This document shows, piece after piece, positions 16,502-26,294 of a stretch of 64,000 nt of DNA. Position 1 is the stretch's first letter. Each line of letters begins with the position of its first letter. A program made the position numbers and the translations under genes. Under the pieces are notes generated by a model, which was given only the letters and a program-made list of their open reading frames with translations, was not told where the DNA came from and did no database searches. The stretch is from Isosphaeraceae bacterium. Its GTDB lineage: Bacteria > Planctomycetota > Planctomycetia > Isosphaerales > Isosphaeraceae. The DNA is taken from contig BPJS01000001.1 in the NCBI GenBank assembly GCA_026004735.1, positions 744,001 to 808,000 of the forward strand, read 5' to 3'.

Positions 16502-19500
16502 ATGCTCAATGCCCTGATCGATTTCAGCCTCAAGAACCGGTTCGTCGTCCTGCTCCTGGCCGGCATCCTCGTCACCCTCGGGGTCCGTGCCTCCACGCGC
16601 CTGCCGCTCGATGCTTTCCCCGACACGACGCCCGTCCAGGTGCAGGTCAACACGAACGCCCCGGAACTCTCGCCCGAGGAGACCGAGCGGCTCATCACCT
16701 TCCCCGTGGAATATGCCATGGGCGGCCTCAAGGGTCTCGAAGAGGTCCGCTCGGTCTCGAAGTTCGGCCTCTCCCAGGTCGTCCTCATCTTCTCGGACGA
16801 CACCGACATCTACTTCGCCCGCCAGCAGATCAACGAGCGGCTCGGCGAGGTGGAACTGCCCGAGGGCATCGCCCGCCCGACGATGGGCCCGGTCGCGACG
16901 GGCCTGGGCGAGGTCTACCACTACCTCCTGAAGAGCGAGAACCCGGAATACGACCTGACCGAGCTCAGGACCCTCCAGGATTGGGTCATCCGCCCCCGGC
17001 TCCGCCGGGTCCCCGGTGTCGCCGAGATCAACCCCTGGGGCGGGCTGGCCAAGCAGTTCGAGGTGCGGGCCGACCCCATCAAGCTCGCCAAGTTCGGCCT
17101 GACCCTCGACGAGCTGGCCCTCGCGCTCCGGGAGAACAACAAGAACGTGGGCGGCGGCTACGTCGTGCGGGCGGGAGAGTCGAGCCTCATCCAGGGCGTC
17201 GGCCGGACCACCACCCTCGACGAGATCGCCGCCGTCGTCCTCAAGGCGGTCGATGGAGTGCCGATCCGGGTCAAGGACGTTGCGGAGGTCGCCATCGGCC
17301 ACGTCATCCGCCGCGGCGGCACGACCGCCGACGGTAAGGGCGAGGCGGTGCTCGGCCTCGCCTTCATGCGGATGGGCGAGAATTCGCGCGACGTCACCAT
17401 GGCGCTCGACAAGGCGATGGACGACATCAAGAGGGCCCTCCCCCCGGGCGTCTGGATCGACGTCGTCTACAAGCGGACCGACCTCGTCAACCAAGTCCTC
17501 CACACCGTCGAGAAGAACCTCTTCGAGGGGGCGCTGCTCGTCATCGCCGTGCTGTTTGCCTTCCTGGGGAACTTCCGCGCCGGGCTCATCGTCGCCTCGG
17601 CCATCCCGCTCTCGATGCTTTTCGCCGTCACGATGATGGAGAGGGTGGGCATCGCCGGCAGCCTGATGAGTTTGGGGGCCATCGACTTCGGGCTCGTCGT
17701 CGACAGCTCGGTCGTCATGGTCGAAAACTGCGTGCGTCACCTCGCCCACGACCGCACCGACCGGCAGAAGCTCGACGTCATCCGCGATGCGGCGGTCGAG
17801 GTGAGGAAGCCGACGATGTTCGGTGAGCTGATCATCATGATCGTCTACCTGCCGATCCTCACCCTCCAGGGGATCGAGGGGAAGCTCTTCCGCCCGATGG
17901 CGCTGACGGTCGTCTTCGCCCTCGCCGGTTCGATGGTGATGTCGCTGACGCTCATGCCGGTCCTCGCGTCGCTCGGCCTCTCGCGGAAGATAAGGGACAA
18001 GGAGACCTTCGTCGACCGGATGGCCCACAAGATCTTTCAGCCCATCCTGCACCTGGGCCTACAATTCCCGTGGGCGACCCTCATCGTCGTCGGGGCGATC
18101 ACGCTAGGCGCGACGATCCTCGGCCTCGGGCTCGGCTCGGAGTTCGTCCCGCGCCTGAATGAGGGTTCGATCGTCATCAACACTGTGCGGCTTGCGAGCG
18201 TCTCGCTGGAGGAGTCGCTCGAATACGGCACGCGCATCGAGGCCATCCTGAAGGCCGAGTTCCCCGACGAAATCGAGTCCGTCTGGAGCCGGACCGGCAC
18301 GGCCGAGGTCGCTACCGACCCGATGGGTTTCGAGGTGTCGGATGTCTACGTCATGCTGACGCCCCGCGTGGGGACTTATCCCCTCGACCGGCCGCCACTT
18401 CTTAGCCCACCGGCGGCGTGGTGGCGCTATTGGACCCAGAAACCGGTCGGCGGCTGGAAGAAGGCGAAGACCCAGGACGAACTCGTCGCGAAGATGGCCG
18501 AGGTCACCGAGAAGCTCCCCGGCATGCGGGCGGTCTACAGCCAGCCGATCGAGCTGCGGATCAACGAGATGGTCGCCGGCATCCGCGCCGACCTCGGGAT
18601 CAAAATCTTCGGGCCCGACCTCGAGGTCCTGAAGGAGAAGGCCGCCGAGGTTCAGGAGGTCGTCGAGTCGATCCCCGGTGCCGCCGACGTCTCGGCCGAG
18701 CAGATCACCGGCCTCCCGGTGCTCCGTGTCGTGGTCGACCGCCAGGCCCTCTCCCGCTACGGGGTGTCGGCGCGGCAGGTGCTCGACGCCGTCTCCGAGG
18801 CGGGCGGGATGAAGGTCGGCGAGGTGATCGAGCCCGACCGCCGCTTCCCGCTCGCGATCCGCCTCCCCCTCGCCTATCGGGACGATCCGCGGGCGTTGGA
18901 GAAGATCCTCTTCACCACCGCCACGGGCCAGAGGCTGCCGCTCACGCGGCTGGCAAAACTCGAAGAAGTCACCGGGCCGTCCACGATCCAGCGCGAGTGG
19001 GGCGAGCGGCGGATCGTCGTCCAGGCGAACGTGCGGGGCCGCGACATCGGCTCCTTCGTCGAGGAGGCCCAGAAGAGGATCGCCGCGCAGGTCAAGCTCG
19101 ACGGCGACTATCGGATCGAGTGGGGCGGGCAGTTCGAGAACATGATCCGCGCCGAGCGGCGGCTCCTCATCGTCGTGCCCCTGGCACTCGCCCTGATCCT
19201 GAGCCTGCTGTACCTGACGTTCCACTCGATGCGGGACGCGCTGATGATCTTCAGCGGCGTGCTCTTCGCGCGGGTCGGCGGGGTCCTCGGGCTCTGGCTC
19301 CGGGGCATGCCGTTCACCATCTCGGCGGGCGTCGGCTTCGTGGCCCTGGCCGGGGCGTCGATGCTCGAAGGGCTCGTCCTGGTCAGCTACATCCGCGACA
19401 GGATGGCCCACGGCCTGCCCAAGCGGGAGGCGATCGAGCAGGCCCGGCTCGCGCGGCTCCGGCCCGTGCTCATGACCGGGACGGTGGCGGCTCTGGGGTT

Positions 19501-19777
19501 CGTGCCTATGATGCTCTCGACGGGCGTCGGGGCCGAGGTGCAACGGCCGCTGGCCACCGTGGTCTTCTTCGGCATGGTCTGCGACACGTTCCTCACCATG
19601 CTCGCCCTGCCGGTCCTCTATCTCCTCTTCGGCAAGGGCCCGCAGGTCGAGGCCGGGCCGCGGGACGACGACCGCCGCGACCCCGAGCCCGAGCCTGGCC
19701 CCGAGCCCAGCTCCGATGCGAACGGGCAGCACCGCCCGGTCAGGACGCCCAGGGAACCAGAACCGGTGGGGGTCTGA
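16502..19777 (+). CDS. czcA: Heavy-metal RND efflux pump, CzcA type (second copy)
   Basis: 1091 residues, full length. It begins MLNALIDFSLKNRFVVLLLA after a perfect AGGAGG. TM4 reads SLGAIDFGLVVDSSVVMVEN, the charged pattern of CzcA-group pumps. The CusA methionine triad is absent (VRLASVS, FEVSDVYVML, INEMVAGIRADLG), so divalent cations are the likely substrates. It differs from the 4570-7818 protein throughout and is not a recent duplicate. The C-terminal tail has an Asp/Glu/Pro-rich stretch (DPEPEPGPEPSS) after TM12, which is unusual. The gene is followed by about 250 bp without a gene and then its own outer-membrane channel gene, so the order is B-A-C rather than C-B-A. Confidence 0.93.
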   Translation: MLNALIDFSLKNRFVVLLLAGILVTLGVRASTRLPLDAFPDTTPVQVQVNTNAPELSPEETERLITFPVEYAMGGLKGLEEVRSVSKFGLSQVVLIFSDDTDIYFARQQINERLGEVELPEGIARPTMGPVATGLGEVYHYLLKSENPEYDLTELRTLQDWVIRPRLRRVPGVAEINPWGGLAKQFEVRADPIKLAKFGLTLDELALALRENNKNVGGGYVVRAGESSLIQGVGRTTTLDEIAAVVLKAVDGVPIRVKDVAEVAIGHVIRRGGTTADGKGEAVLGLAFMRMGENSRDVTMALDKAMDDIKRALPPGVWIDVVYKRTDLVNQVLHTVEKNLFEGALLVIAVLFAFLGNFRAGLIVASAIPLSMLFAVTMMERVGIAGSLMSLGAIDFGLVVDSSVVMVENCVRHLAHDRTDRQKLDVIRDAAVEVRKPTMFGELIIMIVYLPILTLQGIEGKLFRPMALTVVFALAGSMVMSLTLMPVLASLGLSRKIRDKETFVDRMAHKIFQPILHLGLQFPWATLIVVGAITLGATILGLGLGSEFVPRLNEGSIVINTVRLASVSLEESLEYGTRIEAILKAEFPDEIESVWSRTGTAEVATDPMGFEVSDVYVMLTPRVGTYPLDRPPLLSPPAAWWRYWTQKPVGGWKKAKTQDELVAKMAEVTEKLPGMRAVYSQPIELRINEMVAGIRADLGIKIFGPDLEVLKEKAAEVQEVVESIPGAADVSAEQITGLPVLRVVVDRQALSRYGVSARQVLDAVSEAGGMKVGEVIEPDRRFPLAIRLPLAYRDDPRALEKILFTTATGQRLPLTRLAKLEEVTGPSTIQREWGERRIVVQANVRGRDIGSFVEEAQKRIAAQVKLDGDYRIEWGGQFENMIRAERRLLIVVPLALALILSLLYLTFHSMRDALMIFSGVLFARVGGVLGLWLRGMPFTISAGVGFVALAGASMLEGLVLVSYIRDRMAHGLPKREAIEQARLARLRPVLMTGTVAALGFVPMMLSTGVGAEVQRPLATVVFFGMVCDTFLTMLALPVLYLLFGKGPQVEAGPRDDDRRDPEPEPGPEPSSDANGQHRPVRTPREPEPVGV

Positions 19778-20029
19778 CCATGATGACCACCGGACACGAC
19801 GATCCAGGCGGGACTGCTTGGGTTCACAGGGCAACAGCAGCCACACCTCTGGAGGATCGCGAGACTTCACCCTCTCGTCAGGATCGGGACCGCCTCGCCG
19901 CGTCGGACCGGCATCGGCTCGCGGCGTGCATTGAATGGGACGAATGAATGACAATGTGCGGCGTAGTACCGGCGCATTGCGGACGACAGGACGGATCGGA
20001 TGCCCACGCCGTTTACCAGGAGGGTAGCG

Positions 20030-21661
20030 ATGTCCATGTTCAAACACCTCATCGCCTGCGGCCTCGCCATCGCGGCCGCCGCGGGTTTCGGGATTCGCCC
20101 CGCCCATGGCCAAGGGGCCGCCGCGATCGCCGATGACATTGCCACCGTCATCGCCGAGGGCCGGCGTTCCAAGGAACAGGCCGGCAACCACCTGGGCGTC
20201 CTCCACGGGTCGGCGGAGCGCCCTTTCGCGCGGATTCTGGGCACCGACGAGCCGCGCCTGGGCGAGCAGCTCCCCGGCCCGCAGCCTCTCGACATCCTGC
20301 AGTCCGCCTCGCGGTTCCAGCGCCCCGGCGTGGATACCGCGGCCGACCGTCGGGCGGGAATCCTGCCGCCCGCGCTCCCTCAGGCGCCCCGGCCGGAGGT
20401 ACCCCTGTACGGGCCGTTGTCCCTCCCCTCAGCCGAGGACGAGGGCCCTCCGAATGGCCTGACCTTGGAGCAGGCCATCGGACTGCTCGTCCGGTCCAAC
20501 CCCGACCTCGCCGTCAAGTTCCAGGAGATCCCCAAGGCCGAGGCCGACATCCTCACGGCGGGCCTGTGGGGCAACCCGCTGATCCTCGGCAGCGCCGACA
20601 GCATCCCCTACGGCAGCTACTCCCCGCAGCGGCCCGGCTCGAACGCCTACGCCGTCTCGATCATCCAGCCCTTCGACCTCAACGGCAAGATCCGGGCCCG
20701 GACCCGTCTGGCCCAGGCGAACAAGCAGGTCCTCTGTGCGCAGTATCAGGACGCCGTCCGGCTGGAGGTCGAGCTCCTCCACGCCGCCTTCGTCGACGTG
20801 CTCGCGGCCCGCACGACCGTGCGGTATCTCCAGACGAGCGTGGCGAACTTCGAGACTCTGCTCCGCACGGCCCAGGATCGGGTCAAGAAGGGGGCCGCCC
20901 CCGAGTCGGAACTCGACACGGCGCTCATCCAACGCGAGACGACGATCAACGCCCTGGAGGAGGCGGCGACTCGGCTGCGGCAGTCCAAGCGCAACCTGGC
21001 CATCCTGCTGGGCGTCCCGGCTGCGCGGGCCGATGCCATCGAGCCCCGCGGGACGCTCCACGACCTGGCCCCGCCGGCGCCGCCGGCCGAGTCGCTGATC
21101 GGCCTGGCACTCCAGAACCGGCCCGACCTCGCCGCAAACCGGCTCGGCGTCCGCTCGGCCTTGGCGAACGCCGATCTGCAGCGCCGGGAGCGGTTTGCCG
21201 ATGTCTTCGCGCTCTATACGCCCTACGAATTCACCGCCAACAACGACGACCCGAGCGCCCGCGGCGCGACCGCCTGGGGCGCCGGCGTCTTTGCCAGCGT
21301 CCCGCTCTGGAACCGCAACCAGGGGAACATCCGCCGCGCCGACCGCAACGTGATGCAGACCCAGATCGAGGTCTCCGGCCTGGAGCAGCGCGTGGCGGCC
21401 GAGGTTGAGAATGCGGCCCTCGAATACGCATCGTCCCGCGCGGCGGTCGAGCGGATCGAGCGAGCGATCCTACCGCGGGCCGAGCACCGCCTGGGGGATC
21501 TCCGACGCCTCTACACCGAGGGCCAGGAGAACCTCGACGTCTACCTCAACGCCCAGCGTGATTACAACGAGGTCGTCCGTCAGTATCGGGACGCACTGAT
21601 CCGCCACCGCAGGGCCATGCTCGCGGTCAATACGGCCGTGGGCCTGAGGGTCCTGCCGTAG
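20030..21661 (+). CDS. czcC: TolC/CzcC-type outer-membrane channel (second RND system)
   Basis: 543 residues from the ATG at 20030, which has AGGAGGG six bases upstream. Signal peptide: IACGLAIAAAAGFGIRPAHG. It is about 100 residues longer than usual because of a Pro-rich N-terminal linker (up to about 140) before the first efflux domain (LTLEQAIGLLVRSNPDLA). The second repeat ends with EGQENLDVYLNAQRDYNEVV, typical of the family. The long Pro-rich linker could span a thick or unusual envelope, as in planctomycetes (inference). It should pair with the preceding adaptor and pump. Confidence 0.88.
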   Translation: MSMFKHLIACGLAIAAAAGFGIRPAHGQGAAAIADDIATVIAEGRRSKEQAGNHLGVLHGSAERPFARILGTDEPRLGEQLPGPQPLDILQSASRFQRPGVDTAADRRAGILPPALPQAPRPEVPLYGPLSLPSAEDEGPPNGLTLEQAIGLLVRSNPDLAVKFQEIPKAEADILTAGLWGNPLILGSADSIPYGSYSPQRPGSNAYAVSIIQPFDLNGKIRARTRLAQANKQVLCAQYQDAVRLEVELLHAAFVDVLAARTTVRYLQTSVANFETLLRTAQDRVKKGAAPESELDTALIQRETTINALEEAATRLRQSKRNLAILLGVPAARADAIEPRGTLHDLAPPAPPAESLIGLALQNRPDLAANRLGVRSALANADLQRRERFADVFALYTPYEFTANNDDPSARGATAWGAGVFASVPLWNRNQGNIRRADRNVMQTQIEVSGLEQRVAAEVENAALEYASSRAAVERIERAILPRAEHRLGDLRRLYTEGQENLDVYLNAQRDYNEVVRQYRDALIRHRRAMLAVNTAVGLRVLP

Positions 21662-21760
21662 GGACATGCGAACGGCTGCGGCACTGCAGGGGATGCGGGG
21701 CCTGCTCAACCTTGCCTCAAGCCGCGGATTCTGGCATGGTCGCGGAGTTGGTCGCAGATT

Positions 21761-24145
21761 ATGAATCATAAGAACATCACCATAGATCTCAAGACGCTCC
21801 TTCCGGATCTGCCCGACGCCCGGGACGCATGCGTTGCGCGCCTGGAAGCCCTCGTCGGCGAGGGGCGGGGCATCAGCCGCGCCCACACCCTCAGCAGAGA
21901 CGGGGGTCCTCCCGCACTCTGCCTTCACTACGACCCCGAGGTGGTGACGCTGGCTCAGGTCGAGCGCCTGGCCAGGGCCGCCGGTCTGGAGATTACCGAA
22001 CGCTTCGGCCACGCGATCATCCCGTTCCGCCTGGTGGGCGGAGAGGACGCGGCGCGATGGGTTGAGGCGGGCCTCGCGCGCCAGGACGGAGTGCTGGGCG
22101 TCTCGGTGAGCCTCCCGGCTCAGGCCGCACGAGTCGAATTCGACCGTCATGTCGTCTCCCTGCAGGAGATCGAGCAGCGCCTGAAAGAGCTGGGGGCCGA
22201 GGTCCCCCCGCTGAAAGCGGCCGTGCCGCGCGAAGCCGGTCGCGTCGCGGAAGCCGCGGGCTGGTATTCGCGACACAAGGAACTCGTCTGGAGCCTTATT
22301 GCCGCCTCGTTCCTCGTGATCGCCTGGACGGGTGAGCGTTGGGCCGGCCTTCCGCGCGGGGCCGCCATCGCGTTCTATTTGGCCTCGTATGCATTCGGAG
22401 GCTTCGACCTCGGGCGCCATACCGTCAAGTCGCTCAAGAAGGGCCGCTTCCAGTTCGACATCGATCTCCTGATGCTCCTCGCCGCGACCGGCGCGGCCCT
22501 GCTCGGCCAGTGGACGGAGGGGGCGTTCCTCCTCTTCCTCTTCTCGTTCGCGCATGCGTTGGAGCATTTCGCGCTCGACCGGGCCAGGGGGGCCATCCGC
22601 GCGCTCGCCGACCTTGCCCCGCCCGTCGCCCGCGTCATGCGAGACGGCCGAGAGGTCGAGGTCCCGGTCGATCAGGTGGAGAAAGGCGAAGTGGTCGTCG
22701 TCCGGCCCGCCGAGCGGATACCCGTTGATGGCAAGGTCCGCTCCGGGCGGTCATCGGTCGATCAGGCCCCGATCACGGGCGAGTCGGTCCCCGTGGAGAA
22801 GGAGCCGGGTGCGGAGGTCTATGCGGGGACGATAAACGGCGAGGGCGCGTTGGAAGTCGAGACCACCCGCGCGGCCGGCGACCGGACGCTCGATCGGGTC
22901 ATCCAGCTCGTCTCCGAAGCCCAGACGCAGAAGGCCCCGACGCAGCAGTTCACCGACCGCTTCGAGGCGATCTTCGTGCCCTCGGTCCTCGTGGCCGACC
23001 TGCTGCTCATCGTGTTGCCGCCCCTGCTCGATTTCTGGCCCTGGCAGACGAGCTTCTACCGCGGCATGGCGCTCCTCGTGGCCGCCTCCCCGTGCGCATT
23101 AGCCCTCGGCACGCCGGCGGCGGTGTTGGCCGCGATCGCCCAAGCCGCCCGGAAGGGCGTGCTGATCAAGGGCGGTGCCCACCTGGAGAACCTGGGCTCA
23201 CTCAGGGCCGTCGCTTTCGACAAGACAGGGACGCTCACCGTCGGGAAGCCCGAAGTGACCGACTTGGCCCCGGCGGTGGGGGTCGAGGAGCGCGAGCTGC
23301 TCAGGGTCGCCGCGGCAGTCGAGCGGCGCAGCCAGCACCCGCTCGCCCAGGCGGTGATGCGGCGTGCGGAAGCGGCCGGGCTGGAACTTCCGGAGGCCGG
23401 AGAGCTGGAGAGTGTCACGGCGCGCGGCGTCCGCTCCACGATCGGAGGCCAGCGGGTCGAGATCGGCACCTTGCGCCTCTGGGAGGGTGGTGACGCCATA
23501 CCGGGGGAGATCCGGGAGGGCGTGGCGAAGCTCCAGGCCTCCGGCCGGAGTGTCATGGCCGTCCGCCACGGTGATCGCTGGCTCGGCGTCATCGGGGTCG
23601 CGGACCGGCCGCGGGAGGGCGTCAATGAGATACTCGGCCGACTGCGCAGCCTGGAAATCAAGCCCCTCGTTATGCTGACCGGGGACAATCGGGGCGTCGG
23701 GGAGGCCGTCGGCAAGGAAGTGGGTGTGGACGAGGTGAAGGCCGATCTCCTGCCGGAGGACAAGGTCTCGGCCATTAAGGAAATGCTCTCGACCCACGGC
23801 CGTGTCGCGATGGTGGGGGACGGCGTCAACGACGCGCCCGCGCTCGCCAACGCGACCGTCGGGATCGCCATGGGGGGCGCCGGTACGGCCGTTGCGCTCG
23901 AAACCGCGGACGTCGCCCTCATGGGCGATGATCTGTCGAAACTCCCCTTCGCCGTGGGCCTGAGCCGGATGGCCAGGGGGGTCATCCGCCAGAATCTCTA
24001 CCTCTCCCTGAGCGTGATCGCCGCCCTGATCCTCGCCACGACGACGGGCTACTTCGGTATTGGTCCGGCGGTCTTCGCCCATGAGGGAAGCACCCTCGTC
24101 GTCCTCGCCAACGCGCTGCGGCTCCTGGCTTACCGCGAGAGTTGA
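21761..24145 (+). CDS. P1B-4-type metal-transporting P-type ATPase
   Basis: 794 residues. The diagnostic pair for P1B-4 is present: SPC in TM6 (AASPCALALGTP, about residue 443) instead of CPC, and HEGST in the last helices (about 773). The phosphorylation loop DKTGTLTVGKP (D at about 487), TGES, HP (RSQHPLA) and GDGVNDAPALA are intact. The N-terminus holds two ferredoxin-like, HMA-like domains without CxxC. P1B-4 pumps export Co2+, and in some cases Zn2+, Cd2+ or Fe2+. It lies 100 bp downstream of the second RND operon on the same strand and would feed or complement that exporter from the cytoplasm. Confidence 0.92.
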   Translation: MNHKNITIDLKTLLPDLPDARDACVARLEALVGEGRGISRAHTLSRDGGPPALCLHYDPEVVTLAQVERLARAAGLEITERFGHAIIPFRLVGGEDAARWVEAGLARQDGVLGVSVSLPAQAARVEFDRHVVSLQEIEQRLKELGAEVPPLKAAVPREAGRVAEAAGWYSRHKELVWSLIAASFLVIAWTGERWAGLPRGAAIAFYLASYAFGGFDLGRHTVKSLKKGRFQFDIDLLMLLAATGAALLGQWTEGAFLLFLFSFAHALEHFALDRARGAIRALADLAPPVARVMRDGREVEVPVDQVEKGEVVVVRPAERIPVDGKVRSGRSSVDQAPITGESVPVEKEPGAEVYAGTINGEGALEVETTRAAGDRTLDRVIQLVSEAQTQKAPTQQFTDRFEAIFVPSVLVADLLLIVLPPLLDFWPWQTSFYRGMALLVAASPCALALGTPAAVLAAIAQAARKGVLIKGGAHLENLGSLRAVAFDKTGTLTVGKPEVTDLAPAVGVEERELLRVAAAVERRSQHPLAQAVMRRAEAAGLELPEAGELESVTARGVRSTIGGQRVEIGTLRLWEGGDAIPGEIREGVAKLQASGRSVMAVRHGDRWLGVIGVADRPREGVNEILGRLRSLEIKPLVMLTGDNRGVGEAVGKEVGVDEVKADLLPEDKVSAIKEMLSTHGRVAMVGDGVNDAPALANATVGIAMGGAGTAVALETADVALMGDDLSKLPFAVGLSRMARGVIRQNLYLSLSVIAALILATTTGYFGIGPAVFAHEGSTLVVLANALRLLAYRES

Positions 24146-24287
24146 CGGTGTCGACCGCACGGCACTGTCCCGCACCGAAGGGTGAATCCGGTTACCGCCG
24201 GTTGATACAGACTCTTTTCCTGAATGCCAATTCCTCACCAGCCCCCTCCCCCGGCCTCCCCATAACCCACCCAATCACTTATGGAAA

Positions 24288-24487
24288 CTGTCCACAGGCC
24301 TGCGACGTTAAGTAAGTTATATATAATACTTGAAGTTACACAGTTAGCCCCTCAGTATCCCGCTGATTCCACTGACGAATCCGGCGATTCATGCGCCTAA
24401 TGGGCCGTGACTTTGCGCCTAATGGGCCGCCCGACTTGCGGCTAATAGGCCGAATGTCGTGCGCCTAATCGGCCGATGCAATCCACA
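24288..24487 (+). promoter_or_regulatory. Two DnaA-box-like sites and an AT-rich stretch of the plasmid origin
   Basis: CTGTCCACA (24288-24296) and CAATCCACA (24479-24487) each match TTATCCACA at 7 of 9 positions, in the same orientation. Between them lies an AT-rich segment (about 24305-24345, with TTATATATAATA) suitable for strand opening. They flank the first four iterons. Confidence 0.55.
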
Positions 24488-24824
24488 GGCCCGGGCTGTA
24501 ATTTTTCATGCGGGGCAACCCTTCCAGCCGACGTGAAATCTGCGCCTGATCGGCCGTGGGGACGGTTTCAATGCTTCCGGGGCCGGACTTGTCGCGGATC
24601 GCCGTCCCGACTGGCCTGGAAGCGCCGCCGTCGTCCGGGATCGCGGCAAATCTACGCCTAATAGGCCGTGTCCAACATCGGCACAGGTCAGTCCGTACGC
24701 CTAATAGGCCGTGCCCCTCTCCTTCGCCACGAGGGTCCTTACGCCCAATAGGCCGTGTTCCACGTCTTCGCGTTGGGCGATGTGGCGATGCAGGAAATCC
24801 CCGGCGGTTGCGTCCGATAGGCCG
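24393..24824 (+). repeat. Nine iterons of a plasmid replication origin (oriV)
   Basis: Nine direct repeats with 15-bp consensus RCGCCTAATNGGCCG start at 24393, 24415, 24438, 24461, 24542, 24654, 24697, 24741 and 24810. The first four are spaced 22-23 bp (two helical turns); the others are looser and more degenerate (for example GCGTCCGATAGGCCG). The array ends 5 bp from the stop of repA. With the DnaA-like boxes and AT-rich stretch this is a typical iteron origin, the binding site of the adjacent Rep protein. Confidence 0.85.
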
Positions 24825-24829
24825 TGCCC

Positions 24830-25759
24830 CTATCCCGCTACCCCACTGAATTTCAAGCCTTTGGAGGTGATGCCGCGGGCGATCCGCCGCCGGGGGTGCC
24901 TGGACGATTCGTAACGGGGATCGTCCAGGGCGAGCTGGTCCCGACGTAGGAAGTGGACAACCTCGTCGCCCTCGTCGTTCTTGTGGAGCACGGCCGTGTA
25001 CTCGGGTAGCGAGTCCGCCTCGACGACCTTGCGGACGTCGATGGCGAAATCGGAGAACCGGGAGGCCGACCCTGACTTCTCGTAGAGCTGGCGCATGGTG
25101 AAGAGCCAGCCCCCCTCCTGCTGCCCGGCGTGCTTGCGGGCGACGCGATAGAGCCAGCGCTCGATCCCCCCGGTGAGCAGGAAGTAGTCCTCGTGGATGG
25201 TCAGCACCCCGCCCTTCATGAGGATGCCCTCGAAAAGCCAGTCGGGCAGGGTCATCGTCATCCCGATCGTATCGCCGGTCTGCTCGTCGGTCACCTCCGT
25301 CCAGCTCTCCAACCAGTGGAAGGATGCGGCCTTCTTCTTACCCTCGGCGCGGATGTTGGTGCGTACGGCGGTGTGGGTGAGCCGCTCCAGGGCGGCGCGG
25401 AGGCGCAGGTAGTGTTCGCCGCCTGTTGCCCGACGGATCGATTTCAGGAGATTGTGCGGGTGGAAGCGGACGACGCGGCTCGGGGTCTGGCCGCGGTCGA
25501 GGGCCTCGGTGATCTGGGTTGAGGCCCAGATCAGGATGTCGGCGTCCCAGATCGTCGCGAGCCCGAATTTCGGGTTGGCGGAGACTTCCACCCAGACGTC
25601 GCCGACGTGGTACTCGATGGGCGTATAGCGCGGCTTCTTGGCCAGGCTGAAGAAGGGCCGTTCCATCGTGTCGCGCTGGTCGCGGATCGGGATGTCCGCG
25701 AAGTTGGCGGCGAAGAGGTCGGGCTGGTGGTCGCCCTTGGGCGGATGGCGTTTCGTCAT
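24830..25759 (-). CDS. repA: Plasmid replication initiator, RPA family
   Basis: 309 residues from MTKRHPPKGDHQPDLF; earlier in-frame starts up to 25912 would add a tail without family character. The block DQRDTMERPFFSLAKKPR, followed by YTPIEYHVGDVWVEVSA and ATIWDADILIWASTQI, is the signature of the replication initiator protein A (RPA) family. It continues with LTHTAVRTNIRAEGKK and WLYRVARKHAG. The protein should bind the nine iterons immediately downstream of its own gene and recruit DnaA/DnaB. It lies downstream of parA and the small partition gene on the same strand, forming a par-rep module. This is the strongest evidence that the window is extrachromosomal. Confidence 0.88.
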   Translation of the reverse strand: MTKRHPPKGDHQPDLFAANFADIPIRDQRDTMERPFFSLAKKPRYTPIEYHVGDVWVEVSANPKFGLATIWDADILIWASTQITEALDRGQTPSRVVRFHPHNLLKSIRRATGGEHYLRLRAALERLTHTAVRTNIRAEGKKKAASFHWLESWTEVTDEQTGDTIGMTMTLPDWLFEGILMKGGVLTIHEDYFLLTGGIERWLYRVARKHAGQQEGGWLFTMRQLYEKSGSASRFSDFAIDVRKVVEADSLPEYTAVLHKNDEGDEVVHFLRRDQLALDDPRYESSRHPRRRIARGITSKGLKFSGVAG

Positions 25760-25959
25760 GGGTCTCGTCGTGTCGATGCATTCGGCGAATCCGCTGCGTC
25801 TGGGGGGTACCAGAGCGTTGAGCCGCCGATCGTCCTGCGAACCATAGACCAGCCGGGGGGTTGTATCAACCGAAATAACCGAGCAGCTCTGCGTCCTTGC
25901 CTGTTCCGTCACCGGACTTGAGGACGCCCTCTCCCCTCGCCTCCCCTGCGGCGCGGAGG

Positions 25960-26283
25960 CTACTTCAGGTAGCCGTTGGTGCGGAGCCAGGGCTCGACCG
26001 CCTGTTCGAGGATGTCCTGGAGCGTGTTCGGCTCAACGCCGGCGAGCTGGCGTTCGAGCGAAGCCCGCTTGAGCGCGGCGGCGAAATCGGCCCGCATCCG
26101 CGTGCTGAGCGGGACGCGTGACAGGGTGGCCGCTGCGGCCGGGGAAGTTGCGGGCGCCGCGGGCTGGACGGTTTCGGGGGCGGCTTCCTTCTTGTCGCGG
26201 AAGACGAACGCCTTCTCCGTCTCGGGATCGACGGCGGGGTTGGAATTCTTGAGTCCTTCGATCAAAGCGCGGCGTTCGGCCAT
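25960..26283 (-). CDS. Small partner of ParA, probable ribbon-helix-helix centromere-binding protein
   Basis: 107 residues from MAERRALIEGL. The first half is charged and disordered-looking (Ala/Pro linker); the second (VPLSTRMRADFAAALKRASLERQLAGVEPNT, LQDILEQAV) resembles a short RHH-like DNA-binding domain. It starts 12 bp after parA, the usual place for the partner of an Ib/ParA-type system such as ParG-like proteins. The product would bind the centromere and activate the ParA ATPase. Direct family recognition is weak, so the call leans on gene order. Confidence 0.6.
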   Translation of the reverse strand: MAERRALIEGLKNSNPAVDPETEKAFVFRDKKEAAPETVQPAAPATSPAAAATLSRVPLSTRMRADFAAALKRASLERQLAGVEPNTLQDILEQAVEPWLRTNGYLK

Positions 26284-26294
26284 GGGTCCCTCCT

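Noticed and set aside
24146..24829. Array of 15-bp repeats considered as a CRISPR.
   Set aside because: Repeats are short and degenerate with irregular spacing, no cas1/cas2 is present, and their place beside repA fits iterons.
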